Shown here: piece after piece, positions 53,161-61,343 of the stretch
Layout: each line of letters begins with the position of its first letter
How positions within the stretch are numbered: the stretch's first letter is position 1
Assembly: GCF_001730525.1 (NCBI RefSeq)
Contig: NZ_MDFN01000012.1
Span: forward strand, 1 to 64,000
DNA length: 64,000 bases
Source of the DNA: Arcticibacter eurypsychrophilus
GTDB lineage: Bacteria > Bacteroidota > Bacteroidia > Sphingobacteriales > Sphingobacteriaceae
Direction of reading: 5' to 3'
Made by a program: the position numbers and the translations under genes
Notes under the pieces: model-generated
What the model saw: only the letters and a program-made list of their open reading frames with translations
Told to the model about the DNA's origin: nothing
The model's database searches: none

Positions 53161-53679
53161 ATGTCAACAATCAATATAAAAAGAGTTAAATCAAGCGAAA
53201 TTGAATTAAAAGATCGTTTAGTAAGTATACAGCGTGTTGCTAAGGTTACTAAAGGTGGTCGTACATTCAGTTTCTCAGCCATAGTTGTTGTAGGTGACGA
53301 AAATGGTGTAGTTGGTTACGGATTAGGTAAAGCAAAAGAGGTAACTGAGGCAATTGCTAAAGGAATCGATGATGCGAAAAAGAATTTAGTAAAGGTTCCA
53401 ATTATTAATGGAACAGTACCTCATGAGCAATATGGTAAATTTTCAGGTGGGTTTGTTTTAATCAAACCAGCTGCAAATGGTACTGGAGTTATTGCTGGTG
53501 GAGCAATGCGTGCGGTTCTTGAAAGTGCCGGTGTACATAACGTATTAGCAAAATCCAGAGGATCATCTAACCCGCATAACGTGGTAAAAGCAACTGTTTC
53601 AGCTTTGTCTCAAATGAGAGATGCGTATACAGTAGCTCAGCACCGTGGTGTGGATCTTAATAAAGTTTTTAACGGATAA
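53161..53679 (+). CDS. rpsE: 30S ribosomal protein uS5
   Basis: 172 residues; [20 protein letters not shown] is the double-stranded RNA-binding part, with [18 protein letters not shown] after it. It lines the mRNA entry together with uS3 and uS4. Confidence 0.97.
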   Translation: MSTINIKRVKSSEIELKDRLVSIQRVAKVTKGGRTFSFSAIVVVGDENGVVGYGLGKAKEVTEAIAKGIDDAKKNLVKVPIINGTVPHEQYGKFSGGFVLIKPAANGTGVIAGGAMRAVLESAGVHNVLAKSRGSSNPHNVVKATVSALSQMRDAYTVAQHRGVDLNKVFNG

Positions 53680-53683
53680 GAAC

Positions 53684-53863
53684 ATGGCGAAGATAAAGGT
53701 CACTCAGATTAAAAGCGTTATCGATAGAAGCGAGCGCCAGAAAAGAACTATGCAGGCTTTAGGTTTAAGAAGGATTAACCACTCTGTAGAAGTTGAAGCT
53801 ACCCCGTCAATCATCGGGATGGTAAGAAAAATTAATCATCTAGTAGCAGTAGAAAGTATTTAA
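53684..53863 (+). CDS. rpmD: 50S ribosomal protein uL30
   Basis: 59 residues from ATG 53684, four bases after the rpsE stop; the longer frame from 53645 lies inside rpsE. Sequence [20 protein letters not shown] and [20 protein letters not shown] is characteristic. Confidence 0.96.
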   Translation: MAKIKVTQIKSVIDRSERQKRTMQALGLRRINHSVEVEATPSIIGMVRKINHLVAVESI

Positions 53864-53865
53864 TC

Positions 53866-54312
53866 ATGAACTTAAGTAATTTAAAACCTGCAGAAGGTTC
53901 AACAAAAAATAAAAAGAGGATAGGCCGTGGTACCGGTTCTGGTCGCGGTGGAACATCAACCCGTGGTCATAAGGGAGCTGGTTCACGTTCAGGACATAAA
54001 AACAAAATTGGTTTTGAAGGTGGTCAGATGCCATTACAGCGCCGTGTTCCTAAGGTTGGTTTCAAGAATATCAACCGTATTGAATACATAGGTGTAAACC
54101 TTGACGTTATTCAAGCCCTTGCTGAGAAATTTAGCTTAACAACAATTGATTTTGTAGCTTTAAAGCAGCATGGACTAGTTTCTAAAAACGATCTTGTTAA
54201 AATCCTTGGAAGAGGAGAACTGACAACTAAATTAGAAATTGCTGCTCATGCTTTTACAGCTACGGCTCAAAAAGCAATTGAAGCAGCTGGTGGTGCAATT
54301 GTTAAATTATAA
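53866..54312 (+). CDS. rplO: 50S ribosomal protein uL15
   Basis: 148 residues. Glycine/arginine-rich N-terminal extension ([20 protein letters not shown]) and [19 protein letters not shown] are family signatures. Two bases after rpmD. Confidence 0.97.
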   Translation: MNLSNLKPAEGSTKNKKRIGRGTGSGRGGTSTRGHKGAGSRSGHKNKIGFEGGQMPLQRRVPKVGFKNINRIEYIGVNLDVIQALAEKFSLTTIDFVALKQHGLVSKNDLVKILGRGELTTKLEIAAHAFTATAQKAIEAAGGAIVKL

Positions 54313-54319
54313 TTGATTA

Positions 54320-55660
54320 ATGAAGAAGTTATTCACTACCCTTTCCAATATTTGGAAAATTGAAGACTTAAGAGTGCGTATTTTAAACACACTCTTATTT
54401 CTTTTAATTTACCGAGTAGGATCATTTATCGTGCTTCCCGGTGTTAGTGCCGCAGCATTGGATAATCAACAAGCCAGGGAAGGAATCCTGGGATTATTAA
54501 ATATGTTTGCAGGCGGTTCATTCGCCAGGGCATCTATATTTGCCCTGGGGGTTATGCCTTACATCTCTGCATCTATTGTGGTACAGCTTTTAGGTATTGC
54601 TGTCCCTTATTTTCAAAAGATGCAAAAGGAAGGGGACAGTGGTAGGAAAAAACTTACTCAGCTTACCCGCTACCTGACTGTAGGAATTACTCTTTTACAA
54701 GCTATTGGGTATGTTCGTACTCAAATTACACCTGAAGCCAGATTGCTTTCAGAGCCGTTATTCACCATTTCTTCTATGGTTATTCTAACCGCAGGTACAT
54801 TATTTGTCATGTGGCTTGGAGAAAAAATAACTGATAAAGGAATAGGTAATGGAATCTCATTGATTATCATGATCGGTATAATTGCACAGTTACCTGGAGC
54901 ATTTATAACGGAATTTGATTCAAGGCTGAATGGTTTGGGTGGAATTATTCCATTTTTAGTAGAATTAGCCGCGTTGTTCTTTGTTATTATCTTTACGATT
55001 CTTGTTGTTCAGGGTGTTCGACGAATACCGGTGCAGTATGCCAAAAAGATAGTAGGCAACAAACAATATGGTGGTGTTCGCCAGTATATACCTCTTAAGG
55101 TAAATGCAGCAGGTGTAATGCCAATTATCTTTGCTCAGGCATTGATGTTTATTCCTTCTACACTAGGGCAATTTTTCCCAGCAGCACAAGGTCCGGTTTT
55201 AGCTTCATTAAGTAATTATACTTCGGTTGCTTATAATTTGACTTTTGCTATTCTAATCATTGCTTTTACTTTCTTTTATACTGCTATAACAGTTAACCCT
55301 GTTCAGATGTCAGATGATATGAAGAAGAATGGTGGTTTTATTCCGGGTATTAAACCTGGTAAAGCAACAGGGGAGTATATTGATGGTGTAATTTCAAAGA
55401 TTACGTTGCCTGGATCAATCTTTTTAGCAGCGATTGCGGTATTACCTTCATTAGCCATAATACTTGGCGTGAATAGTAATTTTGCACATTTCTATGGTGG
55501 TACATCTTTACTTATTCTGGTTGGTGTTGTTCTAGACACTCTTCAGCAAATAGAGAGCCATCTGCTTATGCGCCATTACGACGGATTGATGAAGACTGGT
55601 CGATTGAAGGGCCGTACTCCTATAGCTGCCGATAGCGGCGCTTCTGGGTCTGTGATTTAA
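54320..55660 (+). CDS. secY: SecY, protein-conducting channel subunit
   Basis: 446 residues with ten membrane helices. Landmarks: RVGSFIVLPGV, the plug-region LLNMFAGGSFARASIFALGV, PYISASIVVQLLG, RRIPVQYAKK and, in the last cytoplasmic loop, MRHYDGLMKTGRLKGR. Conserved place between rplO and map. Confidence 0.97.
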   Translation: MKKLFTTLSNIWKIEDLRVRILNTLLFLLIYRVGSFIVLPGVSAAALDNQQAREGILGLLNMFAGGSFARASIFALGVMPYISASIVVQLLGIAVPYFQKMQKEGDSGRKKLTQLTRYLTVGITLLQAIGYVRTQITPEARLLSEPLFTISSMVILTAGTLFVMWLGEKITDKGIGNGISLIIMIGIIAQLPGAFITEFDSRLNGLGGIIPFLVELAALFFVIIFTILVVQGVRRIPVQYAKKIVGNKQYGGVRQYIPLKVNAAGVMPIIFAQALMFIPSTLGQFFPAAQGPVLASLSNYTSVAYNLTFAILIIAFTFFYTAITVNPVQMSDDMKKNGGFIPGIKPGKATGEYIDGVISKITLPGSIFLAAIAVLPSLAIILGVNSNFAHFYGGTSLLILVGVVLDTLQQIESHLLMRHYDGLMKTGRLKGRTPIAADSGASGSVI

Positions 55661-55667
55661 TCGGAAT

Positions 55668-56453
55668 ATGTCTAAGTTGATTTTAAAAACAGCTGAAGAG
55701 GTTGAATTGATTCGGGAAAGTTCATTGCTCGTTTCGAGGACACTGGCAGAAGTTGGACGATTGGTTAAACCAGGTGTTAAAACAATTGACCTAAATAAAC
55801 ATGCGGAAACCTTTATTAGAGATAATAAAGGTATTCCTGCATTTTTAAATTATAGTGGCTTTCCATATTCATTGTGTATATCAACGAACGATAAAGTGGT
55901 ACATGGCTTTCCTGGCGATGACGAACTTAAAGAAGGGGATATTATATCAATTGATTGTGGGGCTATTCTGAATAAGTTCTATGGTGACTCAGCCTTTACT
56001 TTTGCAGTAGGGGAAATATCTTCAGAAATTCAGCAGCTTCTGGATGTAACGCGTGAATCTTTATTACGTGGGATTGAAAAAGCTGTTGTAGGATCGAGGA
56101 TAGGGGATATAGGCTTTGCGATTCAGGATTATACAGAGAACCATGGTTACGGTGTAGTGAAGGAGCTTGTGGGGCATGGGGTAGGTTTTAAGCTGCATGA
56201 GAAGCCAGATGTGCCTAACTATGGTAAACGTGGTACTGGAATGAAACTGGAGGAAGGGATGGTGATTGCTATCGAACCCATGATTAACCTCGGTAGAGCC
56301 GGAGTGAAGTTTTGGAAAGATGGATGGACGATAAGTACAGCAGATGGAAAACCTTCTGCACATTTCGAACATACAGTCGCTATACGTAAAGGGAAGGCCG
56401 ATATTTTGTCCACATTTGACTATGTGGATGAGGTATTAAAAACTAGTATATAA
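55668..56453 (+). CDS. map: Type I methionine aminopeptidase
   Basis: 261 residues; removes N-terminal Met. Metal ligands are in SIDCGAILNKFYGDSAFTF (two Asp), VGHGVGFKLHEKP (His), MVIAIEPMINLG (Glu) and HFEHTVAI (Glu). Seven bases after secY. The infA transcription unit begins after it. Confidence 0.97.
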   Translation: MSKLILKTAEEVELIRESSLLVSRTLAEVGRLVKPGVKTIDLNKHAETFIRDNKGIPAFLNYSGFPYSLCISTNDKVVHGFPGDDELKEGDIISIDCGAILNKFYGDSAFTFAVGEISSEIQQLLDVTRESLLRGIEKAVVGSRIGDIGFAIQDYTENHGYGVVKELVGHGVGFKLHEKPDVPNYGKRGTGMKLEEGMVIAIEPMINLGRAGVKFWKDGWTISTADGKPSAHFEHTVAIRKGKADILSTFDYVDEVLKTSI

Positions 56454-56492
56454 TAATTATTACAATAACTTCAAATAACTAAAAATTTTATT

Positions 56493-56500
56493 TAATTTTG
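56493..56500 (+). promoter_or_regulatory. Candidate -7 promoter element for infA
   Basis: TAATTTTG followed by CA fits TAnnTTTG and lies 44 bases before the infA ATG in the 91-bp map-infA gap. The base triplet at the ideal -33 position is TCA rather than TTG. A second promoter for the alpha-operon part is therefore likely. Confidence 0.5.
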
Positions 56501-56544
56501 CAACCCCAAATGGTGGGAGTTAATTAAATAGAAATCAATAAAAT

Positions 56545-56763
56545 ATGGCTAAACAGGCCTCTATTGAACAAGACGGGATCATAAAGGAAGCATTATCAAA
56601 TGCTATGTTTCGTGTGGAATTAGAAAATGGTCATGAGATCATTGCTCATATCTCCGGAAAGATGCGGATGCATTACATCAAGATTTTACCTGGAGATAAG
56701 GTGAAGCTCGAAATGTCTCCATATGATTTGTCAAAGGGAAGAATTACTTACAGATACAAATAA
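56545..56763 (+). CDS. infA: Translation initiation factor IF-1
   Basis: 72 residues, OB fold: [40 protein letters not shown] and [20 protein letters not shown]. Standard length. rpmJ begins one base after the stop. Confidence 0.97.
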   Translation: MAKQASIEQDGIIKEALSNAMFRVELENGHEIIAHISGKMRMHYIKILPGDKVKLEMSPYDLSKGRITYRYK

Positions 56764-56764
56764 G

Positions 56765-56881
56765 ATGAAAGTTAGAGCATCCATAAAGAAGCGCAGTGCG
56801 GACTGCAAAATAATTCGCCGTAAGGGAAAACTTTATGTAATTAACAAGAAGAACCCTAAGTATAAACAACGCCAGGGATAA
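56765..56881 (+). CDS. rpmJ: 50S ribosomal protein bL36, zinc-free form
   Basis: 38 residues, read directly from the sequence: [20 protein letters not shown], then [18 protein letters not shown]. Only one cysteine (Cys14) remains of the four zinc ligands, so this is the zinc-independent type. The place between infA and rpsM is the usual one. Confidence 0.95.
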   Translation: MKVRASIKKRSADCKIIRRKGKLYVINKKNPKYKQRQG

Positions 56882-56903
56882 AATAATTTGTTGTGTGTTG
56901 GAG

Positions 56904-56970
56904 GATTGAATGATCGGTTTTAAAGCTGTAAACTTCAATCTGTTTATCATTCAATCAATCAATCATTCAA
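56904..56970 (+). repeat. Inverted repeat between rpmJ and rpsM
   Basis: GATTGAATGAT (56904-56914) pairs perfectly with ATCATTCAATC (56946-56956) over 31 bases. A second partial copy of the right arm, ATCATTCAA, is at 56962-56970, just before the rpsM ATG. In E. coli the S4-responsive structure of the alpha operon lies at this place (before rpsM); homology cannot be claimed from the sequence. Confidence 0.55.
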
Positions 56971-56976
56971 AGAAAT

Positions 56977-57354
56977 ATGGCAAGAATAGCAGGTATTGAT
57001 TTACCAAATAAAAAAAGAGGAGAGATCGGACTTACTTACATTTTCGGTATCGGCAAGGCTACAGCACAGAGCATATTAGATCAAGCTGGTATTAGTCATG
57101 ATGTGAAAGTAGAAGAATGGGACGATGATCAATTAACAGCGATCCGTACGATCATTAATGATTCAGTTAAGGTTGAAGGATCTTTACGTTCAGAAGTTCA
57201 ATTAAATATCAAACGTTTAATGGATATTGGTTGTTACAGAGGATTGCGTCACCGTAAGGGACTTCCTGTTCGTGGACAACGTACCAAGAACAACACTCGT
57301 ACCCGTAAAGGAAAACGTAAAACAGTCGCTAACAAGAAAAAGGCTACTAAATAA
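56977..57354 (+). CDS. rpsM: 30S ribosomal protein uS13
   Basis: 125 residues, [20 protein letters not shown] start, [20 protein letters not shown] and a basic C-terminal tail ([18 protein letters not shown]) reaching the P site. Confidence 0.97.
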   Translation: MARIAGIDLPNKKRGEIGLTYIFGIGKATAQSILDQAGISHDVKVEEWDDDQLTAIRTIINDSVKVEGSLRSEVQLNIKRLMDIGCYRGLRHRKGLPVRGQRTKNNTRTRKGKRKTVANKKKATK

Positions 57355-57366
57355 TACCAATAAGTA

Positions 57367-57756
57367 ATGGCTAAAACAAAAAAAGTAACCAAGAAGCGTA
57401 TCGTTGTAATCGAGCCAATTGGCGAAGCACACATTAACGCTACTTTTAATAACATCATTATTACCTTAACTAATTTACAAGGACAGGCTATATCATGGTC
57501 TTCTGCAGGTAAGATGGGTTTTAAAGGTTCTAAGAAAAACACTCCATATGCTGCAGGTCAAGCTGCTGCTGATTGTGGTAAAGTGGCGTTCGATTTAGGT
57601 CTTCGTAAAGTAGAAGTACTTGTAAAAGGTCCGGGATCCGGTCGTGAATCTGCTATCCGTACTCTTCAGAATACAGGTATAGAGGTTACTACAATAAGAG
57701 ATATCACTCCACTTCCACATAACGGATGTCGTCCTCCGAAAAGAAGAAGAGTTTAA
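57367..57756 (+). CDS. rpsK: 30S ribosomal protein uS11
   Basis: 129 residues. [20 protein letters not shown], the platform-binding [19 protein letters not shown] and the closing [15 protein letters not shown] are family signatures. Confidence 0.97.
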   Translation: MAKTKKVTKKRIVVIEPIGEAHINATFNNIIITLTNLQGQAISWSSAGKMGFKGSKKNTPYAAGQAAADCGKVAFDLGLRKVEVLVKGPGSGRESAIRTLQNTGIEVTTIRDITPLPHNGCRPPKRRRV

Positions 57757-57765
57757 TTAATCGAT

Positions 57766-57810
57766 TTTAAAGATAAGATTCGGCAACTAAAGGTTGCTTG
57801 ATACTTTAAA
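57766..57810 (+). promoter_or_regulatory. Nested stem-loop before rpsD
   Basis: TTTAAAG (57766-57772) pairs with CTTTAAA (57804-57810); inside it GCAAC (57783-57787) pairs with GTTGC (57793-57797). The structure ends 10 bases before the rpsD ATG. uS4 is the regulator of the alpha operon in E. coli, so a structured site beside its own gene is worth noting; binding is untested. Confidence 0.45.
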
Positions 57811-57820
57811 CAGAACAAAA

Positions 57821-58429
57821 ATGGCAAGATATACTGGTCCAAAATCCAAAATTGCGCGTAGATTCAGAGAGCCCATCTTCGGCCCTGATAAAGCATTAGA
57901 AAGAAAAAATTATCCTCCTGGAATGCACGGTGCTTCTAAGCGTCGTGGAAAGCAATCAGAATATGCTGTCCAGTTGATGGAAAAACAAAAAGTAAAATAT
58001 ACTTACGGAGTCTTAGAGCGTCAGTTCGAAAATCTGTTTCACAAAGCTTCTGCTAAAGAAGGAATTACAGGTGAACTGCTTTTGAAATTGCTTGAAGCAC
58101 GTTTGGATAATACCGTTTACCGTTTAGGCATTTCTCCGACACGTTCTGGTGCTCGTCAGTTAGTAGGTCATAAACACATTACTGTAAATGGTGAAGTTGT
58201 AAATATTCCTTCATACTCTTTACGTGCTGGTGACGTTGTTGCAGTTCGTGAGCGCTCTCAATCACTTGAAGCGATTACGATGTCAGTTGCTGGTCGTAAG
58301 ATCAATAGATATGCATGGTTAGAGTGGGATGCAAATTCTTTCACTGGAAAGTTCCTAACCTACCCTAGTCGCGATGAGATTCCTGAAAACATAAAGGAAA
58401 ATCTAATCGTCGAATTATACTCTAAGTAA
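57821..58429 (+). CDS. rpsD: 30S ribosomal protein uS4
   Basis: 202 residues from ATG 57821; the frame's earlier TTG at 57794 lies in the hairpin and is not used. [20 protein letters not shown], the S4 RNA-binding segment [20 protein letters not shown] and the long C-terminal [14 protein letters not shown] are typical. Confidence 0.97.
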   Translation: MARYTGPKSKIARRFREPIFGPDKALERKNYPPGMHGASKRRGKQSEYAVQLMEKQKVKYTYGVLERQFENLFHKASAKEGITGELLLKLLEARLDNTVYRLGISPTRSGARQLVGHKHITVNGEVVNIPSYSLRAGDVVAVRERSQSLEAITMSVAGRKINRYAWLEWDANSFTGKFLTYPSRDEIPENIKENLIVELYSK

Positions 58430-58439
58430 TAAGTTTTTG

Positions 58440-58465
58440 AGCAGTTCTGATTTTTCGGGACTGCT
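58440..58465 (+). promoter_or_regulatory. Stem-loop between rpsD and rpoA
   Basis: AGCAGTTC (58440-58447) pairs with GGACTGCT (58458-58465) over eight positions with one T-G wobble; 10-base loop. It is followed only by TTATA, so it is a weak terminator at best and may be an attenuator or processing site that sets rpoA expression apart from the ribosomal genes. Confidence 0.5.
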
Positions 58466-58496
58466 TTATACCGTTTTAAACATTAACTGAATATAA

Positions 58497-59489
58497 ATGG
58501 CAATTTTAGCATTCCAGAAACCAGATAAAGTTATCATGCAGAAATCAACGGATTTCGATGGTACTTTTGAATTTCGTCCGTTAGAACCGGGTTTCGGTGT
58601 TACCATCGGTAATGCTTTACGTCGTATTCTATTGTCTTCTCTAGAGGGATATGCAATTACGTCTATACGTGTTTCAGGGGTTTCTCATGAGTTTTCAACT
58701 ATCAAAGGTGTTGTTGAAGATGTAACTGAAATAATCCTGAATTTAAAGCAGGTACGTTTTCAGAAAACTGGCGACGCTGGTGATAGTGAAAAAGTATATG
58801 TAGTCATTAATGGCCAGGAGCAGTTTATGGCAGGAGATATCACAAGATTCTCTACCAACTTCACTGTACTGAACCCAGAAATGGTGTTGTGTAATATGGA
58901 ATCATCTGTAACTCTAGAAATAGAGCTTACGATTAATAAAGGTCGCGGTTATATTCCAGCTGAGGAGAATAAAAATCCAGATGCTAATGTAGGCGTTATC
59001 GCTATTGATTCTATTTTTACGCCCATTAAGAATGTTAAATATACTATTGAGAACTACCGTGTTGAACAAAAGACGGATTACGAAAAGTTAGTTCTTGATA
59101 TTACAACTGATGGTTCAGTTCATCCTGAGGATGCATTGAAAGAAGCAGCAAAGATCTTGATTCACCACTTCCTGTTATTCTCTGATGAGAACATTATGCT
59201 GGAAGCGCAGGCTAAGGAAGAAACTAAGGAAGTAGATGAAGAAATTCTTCATATGCGTAAAATTCTTAAAACTGAATTAGTTGATCTAGATCTTTCAGTA
59301 CGTGCATTAAACTGCCTGAAGGCAGCTGACATACGTACACTTGCAGATCTTGTTTCTTACGATGTAGCGGATATGCTTAAATTCAGAAACTTTGGTAAGA
59401 AATCTCTTACTGAAATTCAGGATTTAGTAAAATCAAAAGGACTTTCTTTTGGTATGAACCTATCAAAATACAAGTTAGAAGAAGAGTAA
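58497..59489 (+). CDS. rpoA: RNA polymerase alpha subunit
   Basis: 330 residues. N-terminal dimerisation domain with [20 protein letters not shown] and [20 protein letters not shown]-terminal DNA- and activator-binding domain with [20 protein letters not shown] and [20 protein letters not shown]. Standard position between rpsD and rplQ. Confidence 0.98.
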   Translation: MAILAFQKPDKVIMQKSTDFDGTFEFRPLEPGFGVTIGNALRRILLSSLEGYAITSIRVSGVSHEFSTIKGVVEDVTEIILNLKQVRFQKTGDAGDSEKVYVVINGQEQFMAGDITRFSTNFTVLNPEMVLCNMESSVTLEIELTINKGRGYIPAEENKNPDANVGVIAIDSIFTPIKNVKYTIENYRVEQKTDYEKLVLDITTDGSVHPEDALKEAAKILIHHFLLFSDENIMLEAQAKEETKEVDEEILHMRKILKTELVDLDLSVRALNCLKAADIRTLADLVSYDVADMLKFRNFGKKSLTEIQDLVKSKGLSFGMNLSKYKLEEE

Positions 59490-59511
59490 TCTTCTTAATT
59501 TTAATAAGCGA

Positions 59512-59553
59512 CGTGTTTATAATTCCTCCTTTTACAGGAACGGTATAAGCACG
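59512..59553 (+). promoter_or_regulatory. Strong nested stem-loop before rplQ
   Basis: A 10-bp outer stem (59512-59521, CGTGTTTATA, with 59544-59553, TATAAGCACG, including one T-G wobble) encloses an inner stem TTCCT/AGGAA (59523-59527 and 59536-59540). It ends 15 bases before the rplQ ATG and has no T-run. It could act in processing or in control by bL17; both are inferences. Confidence 0.55.
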
Positions 59554-59568
59554 GAAAAATAACAAACA

Positions 59569-60105
59569 ATGAGACACGGAAAGAAATTTAACCATTTAGG
59601 CCGGACAAATAGTCATCGTAAAGCGATGATGTCAAACATGGCTTCTTCGCTTATCGAGCACAAGCGTATTACAACTACTTTAGCTAAAGCTAAAGCATTG
59701 CGTATGTATGTTGAGCCTTTAATTACAAAAGCTAAAAATGATACTACTCATTCACGCAGAACAGTATTTAGTTACCTTCAAAATAAGGAAACAGTAACTG
59801 AGTTGTTTCGTGATATAGTTGCAAAAGTTGGCGATCGTCCAGGTGGATACACTCGTATTATCAAGTTATCTAACCGTATGGGTGATAATGCTGAGATGGC
59901 AATGATTGAATTAGTTGATTACAACACAGTTTACAAATCAGAAGCATCTGCTCCTGCTGAAAAGAAATCAACACGTAGACGTGGTGGATCTTCGAAAGCA
60001 AAGAAAGATGAAACTGTTGCTGGTACTGAAGAAGTTGTTGCAGAAACAGAAACACCTGTTGCTGATACAACTACTGAAGAAACTAAAGAAGCAAAAGGAG
60101 AGTAA
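59569..60105 (+). CDS. rplQ: 50S ribosomal protein bL17 with an acidic C-terminal extension
   Basis: 178 residues. The core (1-120) is standard: [20 protein letters not shown] and [20 protein letters not shown]. Residues 121-178 are an extension with a basic start ([18 protein letters not shown]) and a Glu/Thr-rich end ([20 protein letters not shown]). Typical bL17 is 115-130 residues; extended versions occur in other Bacteroidota. Last gene of the cluster. Confidence 0.96.
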   Translation: MRHGKKFNHLGRTNSHRKAMMSNMASSLIEHKRITTTLAKAKALRMYVEPLITKAKNDTTHSRRTVFSYLQNKETVTELFRDIVAKVGDRPGGYTRIIKLSNRMGDNAEMAMIELVDYNTVYKSEASAPAEKKSTRRRGGSSKAKKDETVAGTEEVVAETETPVADTTTEETKEAKGE

Positions 60106-60124
60106 TTCTCTTTTACAGATAAGG

Positions 60125-60154
60125 CCGTTTGGATTCAATCCAAGCGGTTTTTTT
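60125..60154 (+). terminator. Intrinsic terminator after rplQ
   Basis: CCGTTTGGATT (60125-60135) pairs with AATCCAAGCGG (60137-60147) with one T-G wobble; in practice the loop is TTCAA. It is followed by seven T (60148-60154). Confidence 0.85.
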
Positions 60155-60205
60155 GGTTTTAAGTGAAGAAAAGGACTATCAACCTTCATGTGAAGAAAGG
60201 AAATT

Positions 60206-60233
60206 AAAAAGGTGGTTAAAAATCCACTTTTTT
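60206..60233 (+). terminator. Second terminator-like hairpin after rplQ
   Basis: AAAAAG and TGG on the left pair with CCA and CTTTTTT on the right, with one bulged G (60212), ending in a six-T run. It is a back-up to the stronger terminator upstream. Confidence 0.6.
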
Positions 60234-60307
60234 AAAAGAAAAAGTGAGACTCTGAAAATCGGTTATAATAAAACTTCCATCAACACTTACCCAAATAAAT
60301 AACAGAA

Positions 60308-60349
60308 AAGGGGTTGTTCTCATACTTTTGAGACAACCCCTTCTTTTTT
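60308..60349. terminator. Bidirectional terminator between the ribosomal cluster and the nucleotidyltransferase
   Basis: AAGGGGTTGT (60308-60317) pairs with ACAACCCCTT (60333-60342), extended inwards by CTCA/TGAG with one bulged T; a run of T (60344-60349) follows. The arms are symmetrical and on the minus strand the stem is followed by TTTTCTGTT, so it probably also ends the convergent gene at 60368. Confidence 0.85.
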
Positions 60350-60367
60350 AACTAGCCTAACAATATT

Positions 60368-61267
60368 TTACCAAAGTTTGGCAGGGTAAGTTCCGTTTGC
60401 TATTAAAGCAGCGATACTTTTTTGTACGATAGGTTTATCTTCTTTATAAGTGACACCAAACCATTTTGCAGAAGTAGGAATAACTTTAAAGTTAGCTTTA
60501 CCAGTTTTAACAAGTTCTTCAGCAATAAGAGGTATGAAGAATTCCGACTTTGGATTAGCCTCATTTGCTTCTACGAACCGTTTAAACATGGGGTTAGCCT
60601 GTTCGAAAACAGCAGGCGTAAATCCCCAGAAGTTCATTGAAGCACGTGCATCTTCGTGTAGCGGTGTAATTTCCCCAGATTCTTCTTCATAAACGATTTG
60701 ACCATCTTTAGCATACACTTTGGTTCTTTCATTTATTTCCTGAAGGTTACCTGCTCCATTTACAAGACAGATTCCTCTGGACACCGCACCGTGTTCTGAT
60801 AAAGTTTTATCTACTTCGTAGCCTATTAAGCAATAATTATCTTCTCTTACATCAGTAGTAAGGAAATCTGCCATCTTTTTGAAAGCATCATAACCATAGA
60901 AATCATCTGCGTTGATCACGCAAAAAGGTTCTTTCACATTGTTAGAGGCTTCCAAAACTGCATTACCAGTTCCCCAAGGCTTTTGTCTTTCAATGATTTT
61001 GTCAATTCCGTATTTTTCAAGATCGAACGTTTGGAATATATAGTCTGTTTCAACAACACCTTTGAGTTTTGGTTCAAAGATGGATTTAAAACTATCAAGA
61101 AATTCTTCACGGATTATAAAACTAACCTTGCCGAATCCAGCACGAACCGCATCGTATATAGAGTAATCGATAATAGTTTCGTTATTGGGTCCAAATCCGT
61201 CAACTTGTTTCATGCTTCCGTAGCGGCTGGCCATGCCAGCGGCTAAAATAAGGAGTGTTGGTTTCAT
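60368..61267 (-). CDS. Sugar nucleotidyltransferase
   Basis: 299 residues. The N-terminal nucleotide-binding loop LLILAAGMASRYGSMKQVDG and PWGTGNAVLEA (about residue 97), together with FCVINADDFYGYDAF (catalytic aspartates), place it in the NTP_transferase family that forms NDP-sugars from NTP and sugar-1-phosphate. The C-terminal FKVIPTSAKWFGVTYKEDKP resembles the substrate-side of glucose-1-phosphate thymidylyl/uridylyltransferase-like proteins, but the sugar cannot be told from sequence. A single gene closed by the bidirectional terminator. Confidence 0.85.
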   Translation of the reverse strand: MKPTLLILAAGMASRYGSMKQVDGFGPNNETIIDYSIYDAVRAGFGKVSFIIREEFLDSFKSIFEPKLKGVVETDYIFQTFDLEKYGIDKIIERQKPWGTGNAVLEASNNVKEPFCVINADDFYGYDAFKKMADFLTTDVREDNYCLIGYEVDKTLSEHGAVSRGICLVNGAGNLQEINERTKVYAKDGQIVYEEESGEITPLHEDARASMNFWGFTPAVFEQANPMFKRFVEANEANPKSEFFIPLIAEELVKTGKANFKVIPTSAKWFGVTYKEDKPIVQKSIAALIANGTYPAKLW

Positions 61268-61343
61268 TCGTCTAAAATAAATATTATGAAGTCAAGTAAC
61301 AAGAAGTATTGTTTAGTTATTCGTAAAGTGATGAAAGTTATTA

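Noticed and set aside
56904-56970. CRISPR-like short repeats (ATCATTCAATC copies)
   Set aside because: Only two right-hand copies and one inverted copy; no regular unit length or spacers.
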